Source: Ilyonectria destructans (lineage: Eukaryota > Ascomycota > Sordariomycetes > Hypocreales > Nectriaceae). Taken from it: a stretch of DNA of 64,000 bases. The position numbers were made by a program, and so were the translations under genes. This document shows, piece after piece, positions 43,986-54,759 of the stretch; positions within the stretch are counted from its first letter, which is position 1, and every line of letters begins with the position of its first letter. The stretch is from the NCBI GenBank assembly GCA_020740775.1, contig JAHEWK010000007.1:1240001-1304000 (forward strand), read 5' to 3'. Under the pieces are notes generated by a model. It searched no databases, was not told where the DNA came from, and was given only the letters and a program-made list of their open reading frames with translations.

Positions 43986-45759
43986 TTTTCTGTCTATTTG
44001 AAGAGCTTGAAAACAGATGAAACGAAGAATGAAAGGCAAGAATATTGTCAAAAGTGTGCCTCCTCACAGAACCAAACAGGTTCTCTTCACGGTTTCTTAA
44101 GTGGCATCCGCATCTTAAAAATCACATGGTGATCGCTGTGGATAAAGGTAACCGTTATGCCGCCCTGCCTGAGAATCGCCCTAACCATGCCATGCAGACA
44201 TTCACCACCCCACTTCATCGAACCGCAGGTATTCTGGCAAAACAAGTCCGCTGGGCTTTTGGTCTTGCTGGTTCCTTCAGGCCGATCTGTGGTAGCATCG
44301 GGTCCATGTTGATTCCCACCGCACTTATAACCTGGGGTAATGGAACCAAAGCTATGACGTAATAGTCGTAAATTGAGATAATGGTAACTATCTTCTCCCA
44401 TAACCTGTGTATCCGGCAATTTTGTTCTGTTGATGGGTGCCCATTACGAGCACTATGATGTGATAAAGGTCAAATGAGACGACCCTGGGGGCTTGTTTGC
44501 CAGTTGTGGGATGATGAATCTGCGGGGTACAGATGAGTTGGTCAGCTTCGGCTTCGGCAAATTCTCAACAATCTTAGCTCGATGATAGGTCACTCTCACT
44601 AGGTAACGGCGTGCAATTGCTTTTGGTGGATCTTCAAGCCTCTAGGAATCCTGGCTGGATGACAGCGCGTCGTCTTGCGGGGATGCGATTGCCCCATCCG
44701 CAACGGGACCTTTGAGGCTTTACCAGGCCACCTCGTGCTGAGTGTGCCGGACTCTCATAGAGAGAGAACATAATAACCGTTGTTTTCTTCCCTAAATCTT
44801 TCAGGTTTGTGCTAGGGTACAAGCTATCGCGGTAGCTCGCACCATGCCGCGGAGCTTCGGGGACGGCCCGGTAGCCTCAACGGCATCGCTGAGACCTGGT
44901 GATTAGTGTGATCTCACGCACTATGAGGAAATGGCACAGCCTTAAACCGCCGATACAACCTCCTGGGATTCGATTCACATGTACTCGTTCACCACTTCAA
45001 CGTCAAGCCACACACAGATAAAGCTGCAGGTTCACTTGGCGACGAAAATTGCTGGCAGCTTAGATCCGTATACACCCACCAAGAGCGTCAGTTTATCGAG
45101 CCAAGATGCACGAAGGCGAGATCCATGAAATCGTCTCATCTACTCGGAAAATGAGCTTCCGCATGATCCGTGTGACAGGGTTTGCACTGTGTCCGCTTTG
45201 TCGGGATGCAGGTGCCATTGTGAGCGGGTGTCCATTTCCGAAGCAAGGGGTCAAAGATGTACCCACCAGCATCGGTTGGGTCGACCACATATTGCATTCC
45301 GGTCCCATTAATAGTACTCTTAGGTGGATAGGACCATCTAGTCGGAGGTTCTAAATTTGATAATGACGAGAAATTCTGCGCTACTCGTGCAGAGTAATGC
45401 TCTTGGTACTCATACACTACAGCTATTTGCAGTCACAAAGTACATGACTCGATGCTTCAAAAAGGGATCAAGAACGCACCTAATACGGCAATTTAGGAAA
45501 TGTATTTTCATAAGACTTATTCTTAGTATTTAGTCGTACTTATTTAGTCCGCTGCATTTAATAATACAAGTAAGCGTTTAGCCTAAGAGCATAACCTTCA
45601 CGCTGCGTATATTGGTTTAGCTAGAGGCGAAGGTGAGACAGCTTATACCAGTGTGCGAATGAGAAAATCCATGTCTGCAAATAGCAATACTCGTTATGTA
45701 TTGTTTTCTTTGTAACCTTCTGGTCTGGTATAAGCCCCGATGGCACTCGACAACATTAA
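43986..45759. other. intergenic interval with miniature element B2
   Basis: 1.8 kb without a supportable gene. The stretch contains element B2 (45420-45687). Open frames around 45100-45417 lack ATG starts and resemble no family. Confidence 0.5.
45420..45687. mobile_element. TA-flanked miniature inverted-repeat element, copy B2
   Basis: The 268-bp element has left end CAGCTATTTGCAG and right end (reverse complement) TTGCTATTTGCAG, 11 of 13 matching. TA borders lie at 45418-45419 and 45688-45689. Size, TIR and a central AT-rich block with TTATTTaGTCC-like sequence link it to copy B1 (15002-15270). A GTGTGCGAAT near the right end repeats B1's subterminal sequence. Confidence 0.65.
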
Positions 45760-48001
45760 TCAACCCTCACTAGAGCTGTTCGCCTCCTTGTCGCTATTTT
45801 GAGTTCGAGAGTCCAGGCCAGGTTCTTCAATAACAGGTGTGCCAGTCTTCAACCCTCGATAAACATTACGCAATTGTTGCCAGCCATCAATAATGGGGTA
45901 GAAACCCGCGACAAGCATCGTTATCCAGACCCAGATAATAGCCACAACGATCCAGGCAACGAAAAATCCCTTTCCAAACACATACTTGGAAGCGTACATG
46001 GGAAGAGGCCTAGTATCATAAATTAGCTATTTTCGAGGAACGTGGTGGTTGGAGTGAGACTTACCATAGAACCCAGTGCCCAAGAAATGTTGCCGCCGCC
46101 CAGACCGCCGCGAGTGTTCCCCAATGCTTTAGTCTTGCCTTGTCCGCAGTGTAGTTTGCCACCTTTTCTTCATGGGATACTGGCTCTTGGGAAGCCGCGC
46201 CTCCAGTCTGCTCGAATGCGAGACGTTCATTTCTGAGGTCTGCCCAGTTGTAATTGTCCGGCTTAATTAGAGAGATGATGATCGAGTAAACTCCTGGACT
46301 AAACGCAGACGCGACAGTTCCGTAAACACAAGGTAATGTCTGGCCAGTCGTCGTCACAGTGACTTCTCCGTACAGAGACGATGCGGACCCAATCCAGACG
46401 GCAATTCCAGTAGCCATTCCGAGCAATGGTGAGATCACAGCGGCGGCTTTGGACTGCTTCTTCCAGAGGATTGTGAAAACAGTAGGGAAAATACCAGGGC
46501 ATGTCAAGACACCAAGCATATACAATGTCCAGCCAAGGTCGACATTTCCATAGTACAGCGCAGTGGAAAATGCAGCTGAAAAGAGGCCAAAGAACACGAC
46601 TCCGATGTGACTCCACCGAATCGCATCGCTATCGGTCGCATTGCGGTTGAAGTACTGACGATAGATGTCGAAGCTAATGATGGACGATACTGAAATGACT
46701 TGGGCTGAGATGGTCGATGTCACAGCCATGAAGGTAATGAGAAGCACAGCTACTGCACCACCTTTACCTGCTAGGGCAATAGCTGCGTAGGGCAAGACGA
46801 GGCCATTTGAAATCTCAATCGTGTCCATTCGTCTAGGAAACGTTGGGAAACGCTCGGTACCCTCCAACCCAAGTGCGGCGAAGCTCATCAGTGTTCCAAG
46901 ACACCAGGGGATCGCGAAATACGCAATGCCGCCAACGATGTATCCTGGAACAACGGCCTGGGGAGCAGCACTGAAAGCCTTGGCGAAGAAGCCAGTGTCC
47001 ATAATGACGAGACCAAAGTTGGCAAGGACGTGGATGATGCCGAAAAGGATAGCCTATTACAAATTGAATGAGCATTGGAATTTGTTTAATTCATTATGGG
47101 TGCCACTTACTCCTTTGCTGGTCATTGTCAAATATGAACCATCTTGATTACCCTCAACAGGATGCGCTTTTCCGGCCGCGACAATGAGATCAAAAAGACC
47201 AGCGGGGGACCCGATTTCTGGAACTGTGAAGGTCTTGATGGTGAAGAAGCAAATGATGATGGTGATGACGAAAGTATGGAAGTAATCTGTGAGGAAGGTG
47301 GCCTTGATGCCTCCAACGAAGGTGTATATAACCACTCCGACAGGGAGCAAGAACGTCGCAGCAATAATATGCATCCCGGTTCTGTCTAATTGTTAGTCCA
47401 TGGCAATTAAGATCGATGTATGCTTTGTACTCACAGGGCGGTAATAGCGGCACTGGCACCCAGCAACATATTGGCAACGGCAATGATGTTATTGATGAGG
47501 CAAAGTCCAATCCAGACAATGTGACCGGTTGTTCCATATCGGATCCGAACAATTTCGAGGAGAGTGTGCGCTTCTGGAACCCTCATCTTGCACGCAATGC
47601 CCAAAAGTGAGAAGAAGACAATCATGGGTGAGCAACTACCGATACATGTGAGCCATTGAGTTGTTTTGCTTCTTTCTCGCACGGGAGGCTTACCCTGCTG
47701 CAAACCAAAACGGCCCAGCGACACCAAAGTTGTAACCCACAAGAGTGCTTCCAAGCATTGCAGTACTCCATAGCCATGAGGAGATGACGGCAGAGGCGGT
47801 AAGGCCAGTTCCAACACTTCTGTTTGCTGTCATGAACATTTCGGTGGTTTTGTTATCCTCGCCAACTGTCTTCTTAAGGACACGGGTCGCAAAGATCATG
47901 ATGAACGCGATCAAGAAGCCAATGGCAACAACGACGGCATAGCCGGCAGCCTGGGGAAGCGGTGGCTCGATGGAGACATCGTCCCTTTTGTCTACCAACA
48001 T
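45760..48001 (-). CDS. urea/polyamine permease, DUR3-like (sodium:solute symporter family), copy 2
   Basis: Exons 48001-47694, 47635-47435, 47381-47111, 47053-46065 and 46009-45760 give 672 aa. Motifs parallel copy 1: GTGLTASAVISSWLWSTAML, GVAGPFWFAAGCSPMIVFF, HTLLEIVRIRYGTTGH, GGIKATFLTDYFHTF, AILFGIIHVLANFGLVIMDT and MAVTSTISAQVISVSSIISF. The C-terminal exon carries PLPMYASKYVFGKGFFVAW and an acidic tail. It is a plasma-membrane urea or polyamine importer by family. It has four introns against two in copy 1, and the final PLPMY intron occurs at a matching place in both. It lies on the opposite strand about 24 kb from copy 1. Sequence divergence suggests distinct DUR3 subfamilies rather than a recent tandem copy. 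Confidence 0.87.
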
Positions 48002-50220
48002 GGCTTAACGTTTCAATGTCGGGTAGGAGCTCCGGTTGAGAAATGGCTAATTAGCTACTGATTTAGAGAAGCACTGTCCAAGTGCAATTGCTCCCTCTAC
48101 ACACCCTTTTTTCAGGCAGAGGGGATGGTGTTTCTGGTTACCGGGTTGGTAGAACGGCCGGGGAAAAAAGCAGTGATCAGAAGGGCACTCAGCCGTGTAT
48201 TCTGAAATTGAAGAAAACAGCGGAGACTCGAGGAACCAAATTATGTCAACCATCCGTACAATTCTGGGACGGGGTACCAAGGGCCCCATTTATCGTTATC
48301 ACGAATCTGGTCAAGCACGCAATATGTGCGTGTGTATCGCGCAAGTTCTGACACCCTGACCTGACAGGCCCAATCAGTATCACGCCATCGGTAACTATAC
48401 AATCACAATGGAGCCAGCAGAGGACTTATCATTTAGCGTCACCTAGCGTCTCTAAAGACTGCGACACTTCACTGTACTTGTTGAAAACCGTCTTGAGCAA
48501 TTCATATCATGTCGCGTACGAAGTAGTCCTGATCTGGTGCTGCCTCTGAGTAGTAGCATAGCTGCATGGGTCTAAGGCCGATGGTGCTGTAGAGGAGCGT
48601 TGTCTAGGCCCCCACACGGTTAGAGTTGCCACTAACTTTCAACTAATAAGTTGTGAACAGGGATGCAGTATTCATCTCCTGGTTCGAAGGCAGTTTTAGT
48701 GCCAACTGGAGCACGTTGATCTGGAAATCACGGCACATCTCCGTCCACTGCTGAGCGAGCTTTTATCTTCCAGACATAAATGCACCTCTGTCAAATCGCT
48801 CGACATGAAAGCTCTCGGTGACGCAATCCAAACAGGGCTGTTCAACTAACCCAACTCGACTTCTTGACCCGCATTCGCGGTGGCACTAGTAATGCGTTCG
48901 CCTTCTGGCATCCTGAATCCTCGTTTCGGCACTTGGTTGAAGTTGCTAGGTATTTTGATATGATATGATGTGATTTTCTACAAGCCCTGGTCTTGTTCGA
49001 CGAACATTTTGTATGCTATCTGAAACCTCAGCCAAAGTATTCAACCGACGGCAGAGACTTCAGTAAGATGAACTGGCCTTGGTCGGCAACCGGATCGAAG
49101 CACGGTGAGTTCTGAAACTGAGCTATACGTGGTCATCTTGGCTGTGCTCTCGGCCGGCGCTGTCTGCGCACCTGTCAATGTCGACAAGCCCAATGATCGG
49201 ACTGAACTGGCCTGGGCTGAAGTCGGACTATGTCCCATGCCTACCGGCGGCTGGAAAGTGACGTAACACAACGCACCTAAAGGTTCACCATGCTTGCTGA
49301 ACCCACAAGAAGATGCCTGGAGGCAGCTCCCATGACGCTCCCCAGGAACCGCCCCGGAGGCGGATCAATACATCTTGGGCTATGGATCACTAAGTGGCTG
49401 GTTACGTTCAGCGGCATCATAGCCCTTGCCGGCACCCACTCGTGTTATCATCGTGTACGACTTCTTAGATGCCGCGTGGGCAACGACACACAAGTACACG
49501 CGCTGCCGCTAGTCGCAGACCTGACGAGTTTTGGGTGCTGGAAGCTAACGTGGTGGGCAAGTGGACGTCGGCGCAATCAAACCGGAGCCGGAGCACGGGC
49601 CGGGGCCCGCGCGGTGCTGATGCCGGACACGGAGCATCCACTCCCGGCTGGCTTCGGCCAGGCACCTGGGCGTCGGCATGCGGGAATTTGTTGGAAACTT
49701 GGCCATGGTCCGTCCCGGGCACTTCATACCAGACGGCGCCTTGATCAGTGTCCTCGCCACGGCACCGCTACCGAGCAGCTGCTGGTTAGCACCATTCGCG
49801 GCGACCAGTAGCACCCGCTATGGAGTTCGTTCGTCTAGCTACATGAGCTCGCTGATGAGTTTGTAGAATCTCTGGTTGCTCCGTGACTCGTCCATCTTCA
49901 CTACAACATTCCATTACTCGAAGTATAATTAGGGTCGCAGGGCGACGCCACAATCAACCCCAAAGTAGCCATAGGCTGATCGAGCTGGGTCTGGCCCAAC
50001 TCAGCTGCGGGAATCCCTCAGTGGCAGCCAGTTCTAGTCTAGACGGGAAGGTAATGCCATTCATTGAAAACACAAAGGGACATCAGTCGACAAGAAGCAA
50101 GGGCATGAGCGCTCTCTTAACCACAGATCACGCATGGTCTTGGCGGTGTCGAATAAAATTGGGTGAGAATGTGTAAATATCCGATCAAGAAGCGAAAACA
50201 GATGAAATGATCTATCAAGT
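48002..50220. other. intergenic interval with a possible secreted-protein fragment
   Basis: 2.2 kb. At about 49104-49266 a plus-strand frame without an ATG reads VVILAVLSAGAVCAPVNVDK and ends WKVT-stop, like a signal peptide plus a short mature part that has lost its start. A 173-codon ATG frame (49290-49811) resembles no family and is not called. The first few hundred bases are presumably the permease promoter. Confidence 0.4.
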
Positions 50221-51093
50221 CTACCAAGCTTGGACGCCGCCATTTCGACAGACAACCTTGCCGACATCCGCGTCTCTCTCCCCCTCAATCACCTGGCGCA
50301 TCAGGTTCCCTCCAATCGACGGATCGCCCGCTCCCATTTTCTCCAAGCGGCTCTTGCTCCCACCAAGGTTCGTGGCCAATAAACCCGGGTTGATGCACCA
50401 AACCTTGACCTTGTCGTCTTTGAGGATCGTCTGCCATGTCACCATAACCATGTTGAGGGCCACCTTGGCGCACCGATAGCCCTGTGCAAGCCAGAAACTT
50501 CCAATTCCCTTTGGCCACCCAGGCCCAAATGTGGACTTCTGGTCGTCGTACTCGGCCTCTTTGGCTAGGCTGGACCTGCCAGAGGTGTTGAAGAGAAGCC
50601 GGGGAGCCGACGACTTGACAAGCAGGGGGGCAAACGTGTAGGTGACGACTTGTGTCCCCGCCACGTTGACGTTATATGTTTCGTTGAAAATCTTACGAAA
50701 GTTCTTGCCGTCATTCTCAAAGTGGTCATCAAAGCACACCCCTAACAATGAAAATTCGTGATCAGCATGGCGATGAATAGTTAGTATGGCCAACTTACCC
50801 GCATTGTTAACGAGAACATCGACACGTCCAAACTTGTCCCGAACCATTTCGAAAGCTCGCTGGATCGAATCATCATCCGAAATGTCAATCTCCACTGGCT
50901 CAACGGTGCTGTGGTCATTGTCGGTTTCTTCAGCGAGTTTTGTAATGGCTGCGTGGCCTTTCAGCAAGGAGCGGCAGCCGAGGAGGATGTGGTAGGGTTT
51001 GGGAGACTGGAGGAGGCTCTTGACCGCCTCATATCCGATGCCAGTATTGGCTCCAGTGATGAAGACGATTTCTTTGGTCGCCGTGATGGTCAT
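50221..51093 (-). CDS. short-chain dehydrogenase/reductase
   Basis: Exons 51093-50799 and 50741-50221 give 271 aa. The 57-nt intron is a multiple of three and stays open, so the locus also reads as one 290-aa frame. GTAAGT, an ACTAAC branch site and TTAG, plus restoration of NNAGVCFDDHFEN, favour splicing. TGANTGIGYEAV is the NAD(P) site and DVLVNNAG the strand-4 motif. The catalytic Ser is in LLFNTSGRSSL and the YRCAK Tyr/Lys pair follows (GYRCAKVALNM). INPGLLATNLGG is the usual post-catalytic loop. It is a cytosolic oxidoreductase of unknown substrate. Confidence 0.87.
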   Translation of the reverse strand: MTITATKEIVFITGANTGIGYEAVKSLLQSPKPYHILLGCRSLLKGHAAITKLAEETDNDHSTVEPVEIDISDDDSIQRAFEMVRDKFGRVDVLVNNAGKLAILTIHRHADHEFSLLGVCFDDHFENDGKNFRKIFNETYNVNVAGTQVVTYTFAPLLVKSSAPRLLFNTSGRSSLAKEAEYDDQKSTFGPGWPKGIGSFWLAQGYRCAKVALNMVMVTWQTILKDDKVKVWCINPGLLATNLGGSKSRLEKMGAGDPSIGGNLMRQVIEGERDADVGKVVCRNGGVQAW

Positions 51094-52011
51094 GATGAAG
51101 CGTTGGATAAGATCAAGGTAGCTTATATCGTGGAGGGAAGGGTGTCGGTCTGCTTTTGAATCCCCGAGGTCTTTTGGTCCTTAAATACATGAATATAGAA
51201 TACCGACTTCATTGTCTGTCTACGTGGATAAGTCACATGTTTATGATAACTTTTTTCCTCCATTACCACTTGGTCGGCAAATTCAGGGCCGCCGTAACCC
51301 GAATGACGTAAATGTCACATCACAGCGCTTCAATGTGACATACATTAAATAGATGCTTATCTGTCGTGGCTGAACCTACGTATTTATCACCTGATCGACA
51401 CTAACGGGATAACGAATCGCACCTAATGGAAACAATTTATGAACCCCGAAGATAAACAGTGTTGAGTTATGATGCCCGGAGATAAGGAGATATTAGGCGT
51501 GGAGATATCGTCTCCCTTCCGACTGGCTCCACGCAGTGAACTTTGGACGCCCGTAGTTGATACACAGGTGCATATACGAGCGCGAGTTTATGTAGGTGAG
51601 ATATCCGATTATCAACCACAGGCTCAGCTACTATGTGCGGCAGATGCAGCCCTATCGCATTTGAACAAGTAAAGCACAAGCGCCGGAGGTGAACATTGAG
51701 GCAAAACCCGAAGCTGAGACCCGAAGCCCGAGCGGCGCACACTGCCCATATGGCGTGCAACGTGGTGTTTCTTATGAAATCTCATCATCTAATTGAACAT
51801 CCTATGCATCAAGTCATCTCTCAAATCCCGGAGGTGAACGTTTAAGCCAAGTCCGAAGCTGAAGCCCGAAGGCCGAAACCCAAAACACTGCCCACATGTA
51901 GTACAGCTTGGCATTTCGTATTAAATCCCGTGCAGGACCCAATTGGTTCTAATTTCGGTTTCAGGTCCGCAGATCCATTTTAGAGGATCGATACAAGTCC
52001 AACAGCGCGGG
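51094..52011. other. intergenic interval with a diverged tandem duplication
   Basis: 918 bp between two minus-strand genes. It contains the direct repeat pair at 51683-51929; otherwise nothing recognised. Confidence 0.5.
51683..51929 (+). repeat. diverged direct repeat, about 100-bp unit (51683-51783 and 51828-51929)
   Basis: Both units start ccggaggtgaac, contain ccgaagctga(g/a)(a)cccgaag and cactgccca(t/c)atg, and end tttc(t/g)tat(g/t)aaatc. They are about 145 bp apart, start to start. Both lie upstream of no obvious gene, though a regulatory role for the dehydrogenase or hydrolase cannot be excluded. Confidence 0.6.
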
Positions 52012-52857
52012 TCAGCCAAGGCTCTCGAACTCCTTGGGTAGCTCACGTTGCGCGACCCAGGCCAGTATACCCTGTGCAAAGAGCTCTGGGAGCTGCAGAT
52101 TCCAGGGATGAAAAGCCTTCTTTACGACCACAGCCTTGCTCTCCGAACATCCAGCCCGAAGCGCAGCGCCCTGTAGTTGTGTTGCCCCAACATCATCCAT
52201 TCGTCCACCGGCCACCACCAACGTTCGTACGGCCACCTTCTCCATCCCGTCAATCTGTACATCACCCAGGCTCGTAAATACTTCGACGGTCACCTCAGAT
52301 GAGTGGTTTGCTGTCATATCTCGCCTCAGCTCCTCTGGGACGGTCAAGCCTTGAGCCGACCATGCCATCTCGTCAAGCCACCCACCCAGCCTTTGGAGTA
52401 ACCCCGTATGCATAATTGTGTTCATCGCTCCAAGCACCTGCGGGTGTTTTGCGGCCCACATTCGAAATCCCGAGAAGGGCGCAGCACCCGTGGCGAAGGC
52501 TGAACGTACGACCTGTGGATGCGTGCGAGCAAGTTCAACTGTCACAAACCCGCCCATCGACAGTCCGACAACATGCGCAGTGCCTCCATGCGCCTTTGTC
52601 TTGATCAAAGCAGCGACGTGCTTGGCTTGGTCTGGGATTGTCGCCGGTCTGATGTCAGATGATGCGGAATGCCCACACATGTCGACGGCGAGCACATGGT
52701 ACGATGCGAGAAATGGCCAGACGAGCATCCATTCCCTATGCGATGTGCCCAGGCCATGCAGCATGACAATGGTCTCGTCGGCAGATTCATTTAGCGACAA
52801 ACACCACAGCTGTTGGTGTGGGGCGTCGCTATTCTGCGTGGTTTTTGTTTCATCCAT
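52012..52857 (-). CDS. alpha/beta hydrolase
   Basis: Single exon of 281 aa from MDETKTTQNSDAPHQ. The elements of the fold appear in order: TIVMLHGLGTSHREWMLVWP with the oxyanion HG, AVDMCGHSAS, and the nucleophile elbow VVGLSMGGFVTVELA (G-x-S-x-G, Ser at about residue 105). TLVVAGGRMDD holds a candidate acid, and the FHPWNLQLPELF His closes the triad. It is a cytosolic hydrolase or esterase; no signal peptide. The substrate is unknown. The neighbouring NmrA-like and dehydrogenase genes suggest small-molecule metabolism, but no cluster backbone gene is present. Confidence 0.85.
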   Translation of the reverse strand: MDETKTTQNSDAPHQQLWCLSLNESADETIVMLHGLGTSHREWMLVWPFLASYHVLAVDMCGHSASSDIRPATIPDQAKHVAALIKTKAHGGTAHVVGLSMGGFVTVELARTHPQVVRSAFATGAAPFSGFRMWAAKHPQVLGAMNTIMHTGLLQRLGGWLDEMAWSAQGLTVPEELRRDMTANHSSEVTVEVFTSLGDVQIDGMEKVAVRTLVVAGGRMDDVGATQLQGAALRAGCSESKAVVVKKAFHPWNLQLPELFAQGILAWVAQRELPKEFESLG

Positions 52858-53366
52858 AGCTGCGAATTGCAATCTGTAATTTGTCAGCTTGAGAATATTA
52901 ATTGATTGGGATTAAACCTACAATCAAGTTCCACTCGGTAATGAATTGATGAAGATGATGAAAAGCGGTGCAGTGCCAAGGCCAATTGATCAGCCACGCA
53001 GCTACGTACTTGATAAAGGGTTACTCCTCGCCCCCGCCCTCTCAAGTGCTCTTTGATTTAAGTGGCAGCCTGGTGAATTAGGCAACCAGTTCTTAAGATT
53101 AGATGCGAAATCACCTCGTAAGCCCGTAACAAAAGCCCCTTGTTTTTTATTGACAGCTGTCAAGGGTTTATTAAAATAGCCAAGTAATGATGCGCGAGTG
53201 GTGCTGTTGTAATAAGGAGCTGAAAGGGCTACATGCTCGAAAGACGCACACTTTATTCCTCGATAAAGCACACTCTCCCATTATATATGCCGCCGTATCT
53301 ACACCATTTCAATCTATTTACGTTCAACCAAGTTGACAAAACGTGATAGATATACCTCCAAGCCCA
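52858..53366. other. intergenic interval, no recognised feature
   Basis: 509 bp between two minus-strand genes; nothing seen beyond a presumed promoter of the hydrolase gene. Confidence 0.4.
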
Positions 53367-54281
53367 CTAAGCCTTTTGGCCCTCTCCTAAAACTCTTTGG
53401 CCGAGCTTCACAATTTCCTCGTTACACAGTGTGTCCTTCTCAGCCCCAAAAAGTGCCATATTTATCAAGGCAGCTGCAATCTCATCTAGACCGATGACTG
53501 GGAGGTTGATAATACTGCCACCAATAGCCTGTACAGTCCTGGTGAGTAGATTACCCCCGCCAGTCGCGTTGATCAGCCCAGGTTTGATGATGAATGATTC
53601 AACGCGACCTTCGGATTCTTTTGCGTGGTTGAGTACTTTAGACTCTGTCTCTCCCTATACCCCATTTATCAGTGAACTGTGCAAAAATAATATCAGTTAG
53701 TAAAGGCGGAAAATAGAACCTACCCTCATTAAAGAGTATTCGCCGAGAATCAAGGGTTTCTTATTGGGATCCCGTTCTGCTCTGTCACCACTTGTATAAA
53801 TAAACCGCATTGGTCCAGTCGATCTGTCACCTGAGAGTTGTGACAACGTCTCTATTCCCGTCACCGTGTAGTCTAGGCAGACCTTGCGCACCTCGTCCCA
53901 TGGCCTTGTCTTTGACCTGGATGGAGTTATGGCAATCAACCTAGGACGATGTTCAGCTTATTAAATATTCTTCTCCCCAGTTTTCGTTTGCATTTAGGTG
54001 GCAATGGTTGACGAGATTCGAATCAAGAAAATGCGTGGTATGTACCAGATAACGGCATCAGCGCCTGTCAAGTCCCCCCTTATGCTCTCGGGGTAATTGC
54101 TAAAATCATCACAGACGACAGATTTGAGCTTGGTGGTGTCGGCATCGGATGCTACATTTTGAGGGATCGAAGTTGCCCGGCGTGCCAGTGCCACGAGTGA
54201 GGTAATTCTCTTGTTGGATAGGGCCTGGCGGATAACCTCCGTCGCCACGTATCCTGTTGCGCCAGCAACAATTACCTTCAT
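53367..54281 (-). CDS. NmrA-like / atypical short-chain NAD(P)-binding protein
   Basis: Exons 54281-54046, 53940-53724 and 53654-53367 give 246 aa. The N-terminal VIVAGATGYVATEVIRQALS is the G-x-x-G-x-x-G nucleotide site of atypical short-chain dehydrogenases. Splicing joins DAVIW to LIAITPSRSKTRPWDEVRKV, and later MR to GETESKVLNHAKESEG. RFIYTSGDRAERDP sits where the catalytic region would be, but no clear YxxxK motif follows. That fits an NAD(P)-sensing or non-classical oxidoreductase. Length and organisation match small fungal homologues. It lies head-to-tail with the hydrolase gene. Confidence 0.78.
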
Positions 54282-54759
54282 GGTAAACAGTAAAAGAAGC
54301 AGCAGATCAAGATAGAGAACCAAGACGCGGAATCAAGCGATCCTTTGTGTGCAGATATTGGACTCGGAAGCTCGGACATGCAAGGTGGAAGTGAAACTCC
54401 ACCTCGTGGATCAGTTGCCTGGAAGGATCAAGTGGCAGACGGCGCAGTGCCGATTTACCGTTGCATTTGCCGTTTGCGTCTCAGAGTACTCCACTCATCC
54501 TTTCTAAATCTCCAATCCTTATGAAGAATAGGATGAAGGCCGCGTCAGATGACGTTTGATGATACACCACTCGACTAGTGCTTACTGAGACCAACTAGGC
54601 TTAGTCGGTAAGGGACAACGGACGATGGTCAAATCACGATGCATGCGTTATTGTCGCCTTCCGAAGCTTTCGTTCACTCGTTGTATAATTGATTTGCAGT
54701 GATGATGGGCTACAGAAGAACTAGGTAAATACCGTAGATATCACATTTCAATGCTAGAG
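54282..54759. other. intergenic interval, no recognised feature
   Basis: 478 bp between the NmrA-like start and the 3' end of the monooxygenase pseudogene; nothing recognised. Confidence 0.4.

Noticed and set aside
49290..49811. 173-codon ATG frame in the gap after the second permease
   Set aside because: Low-complexity Arg/Ala/Gly composition, no family motif, and overlapping open frames on both strands.
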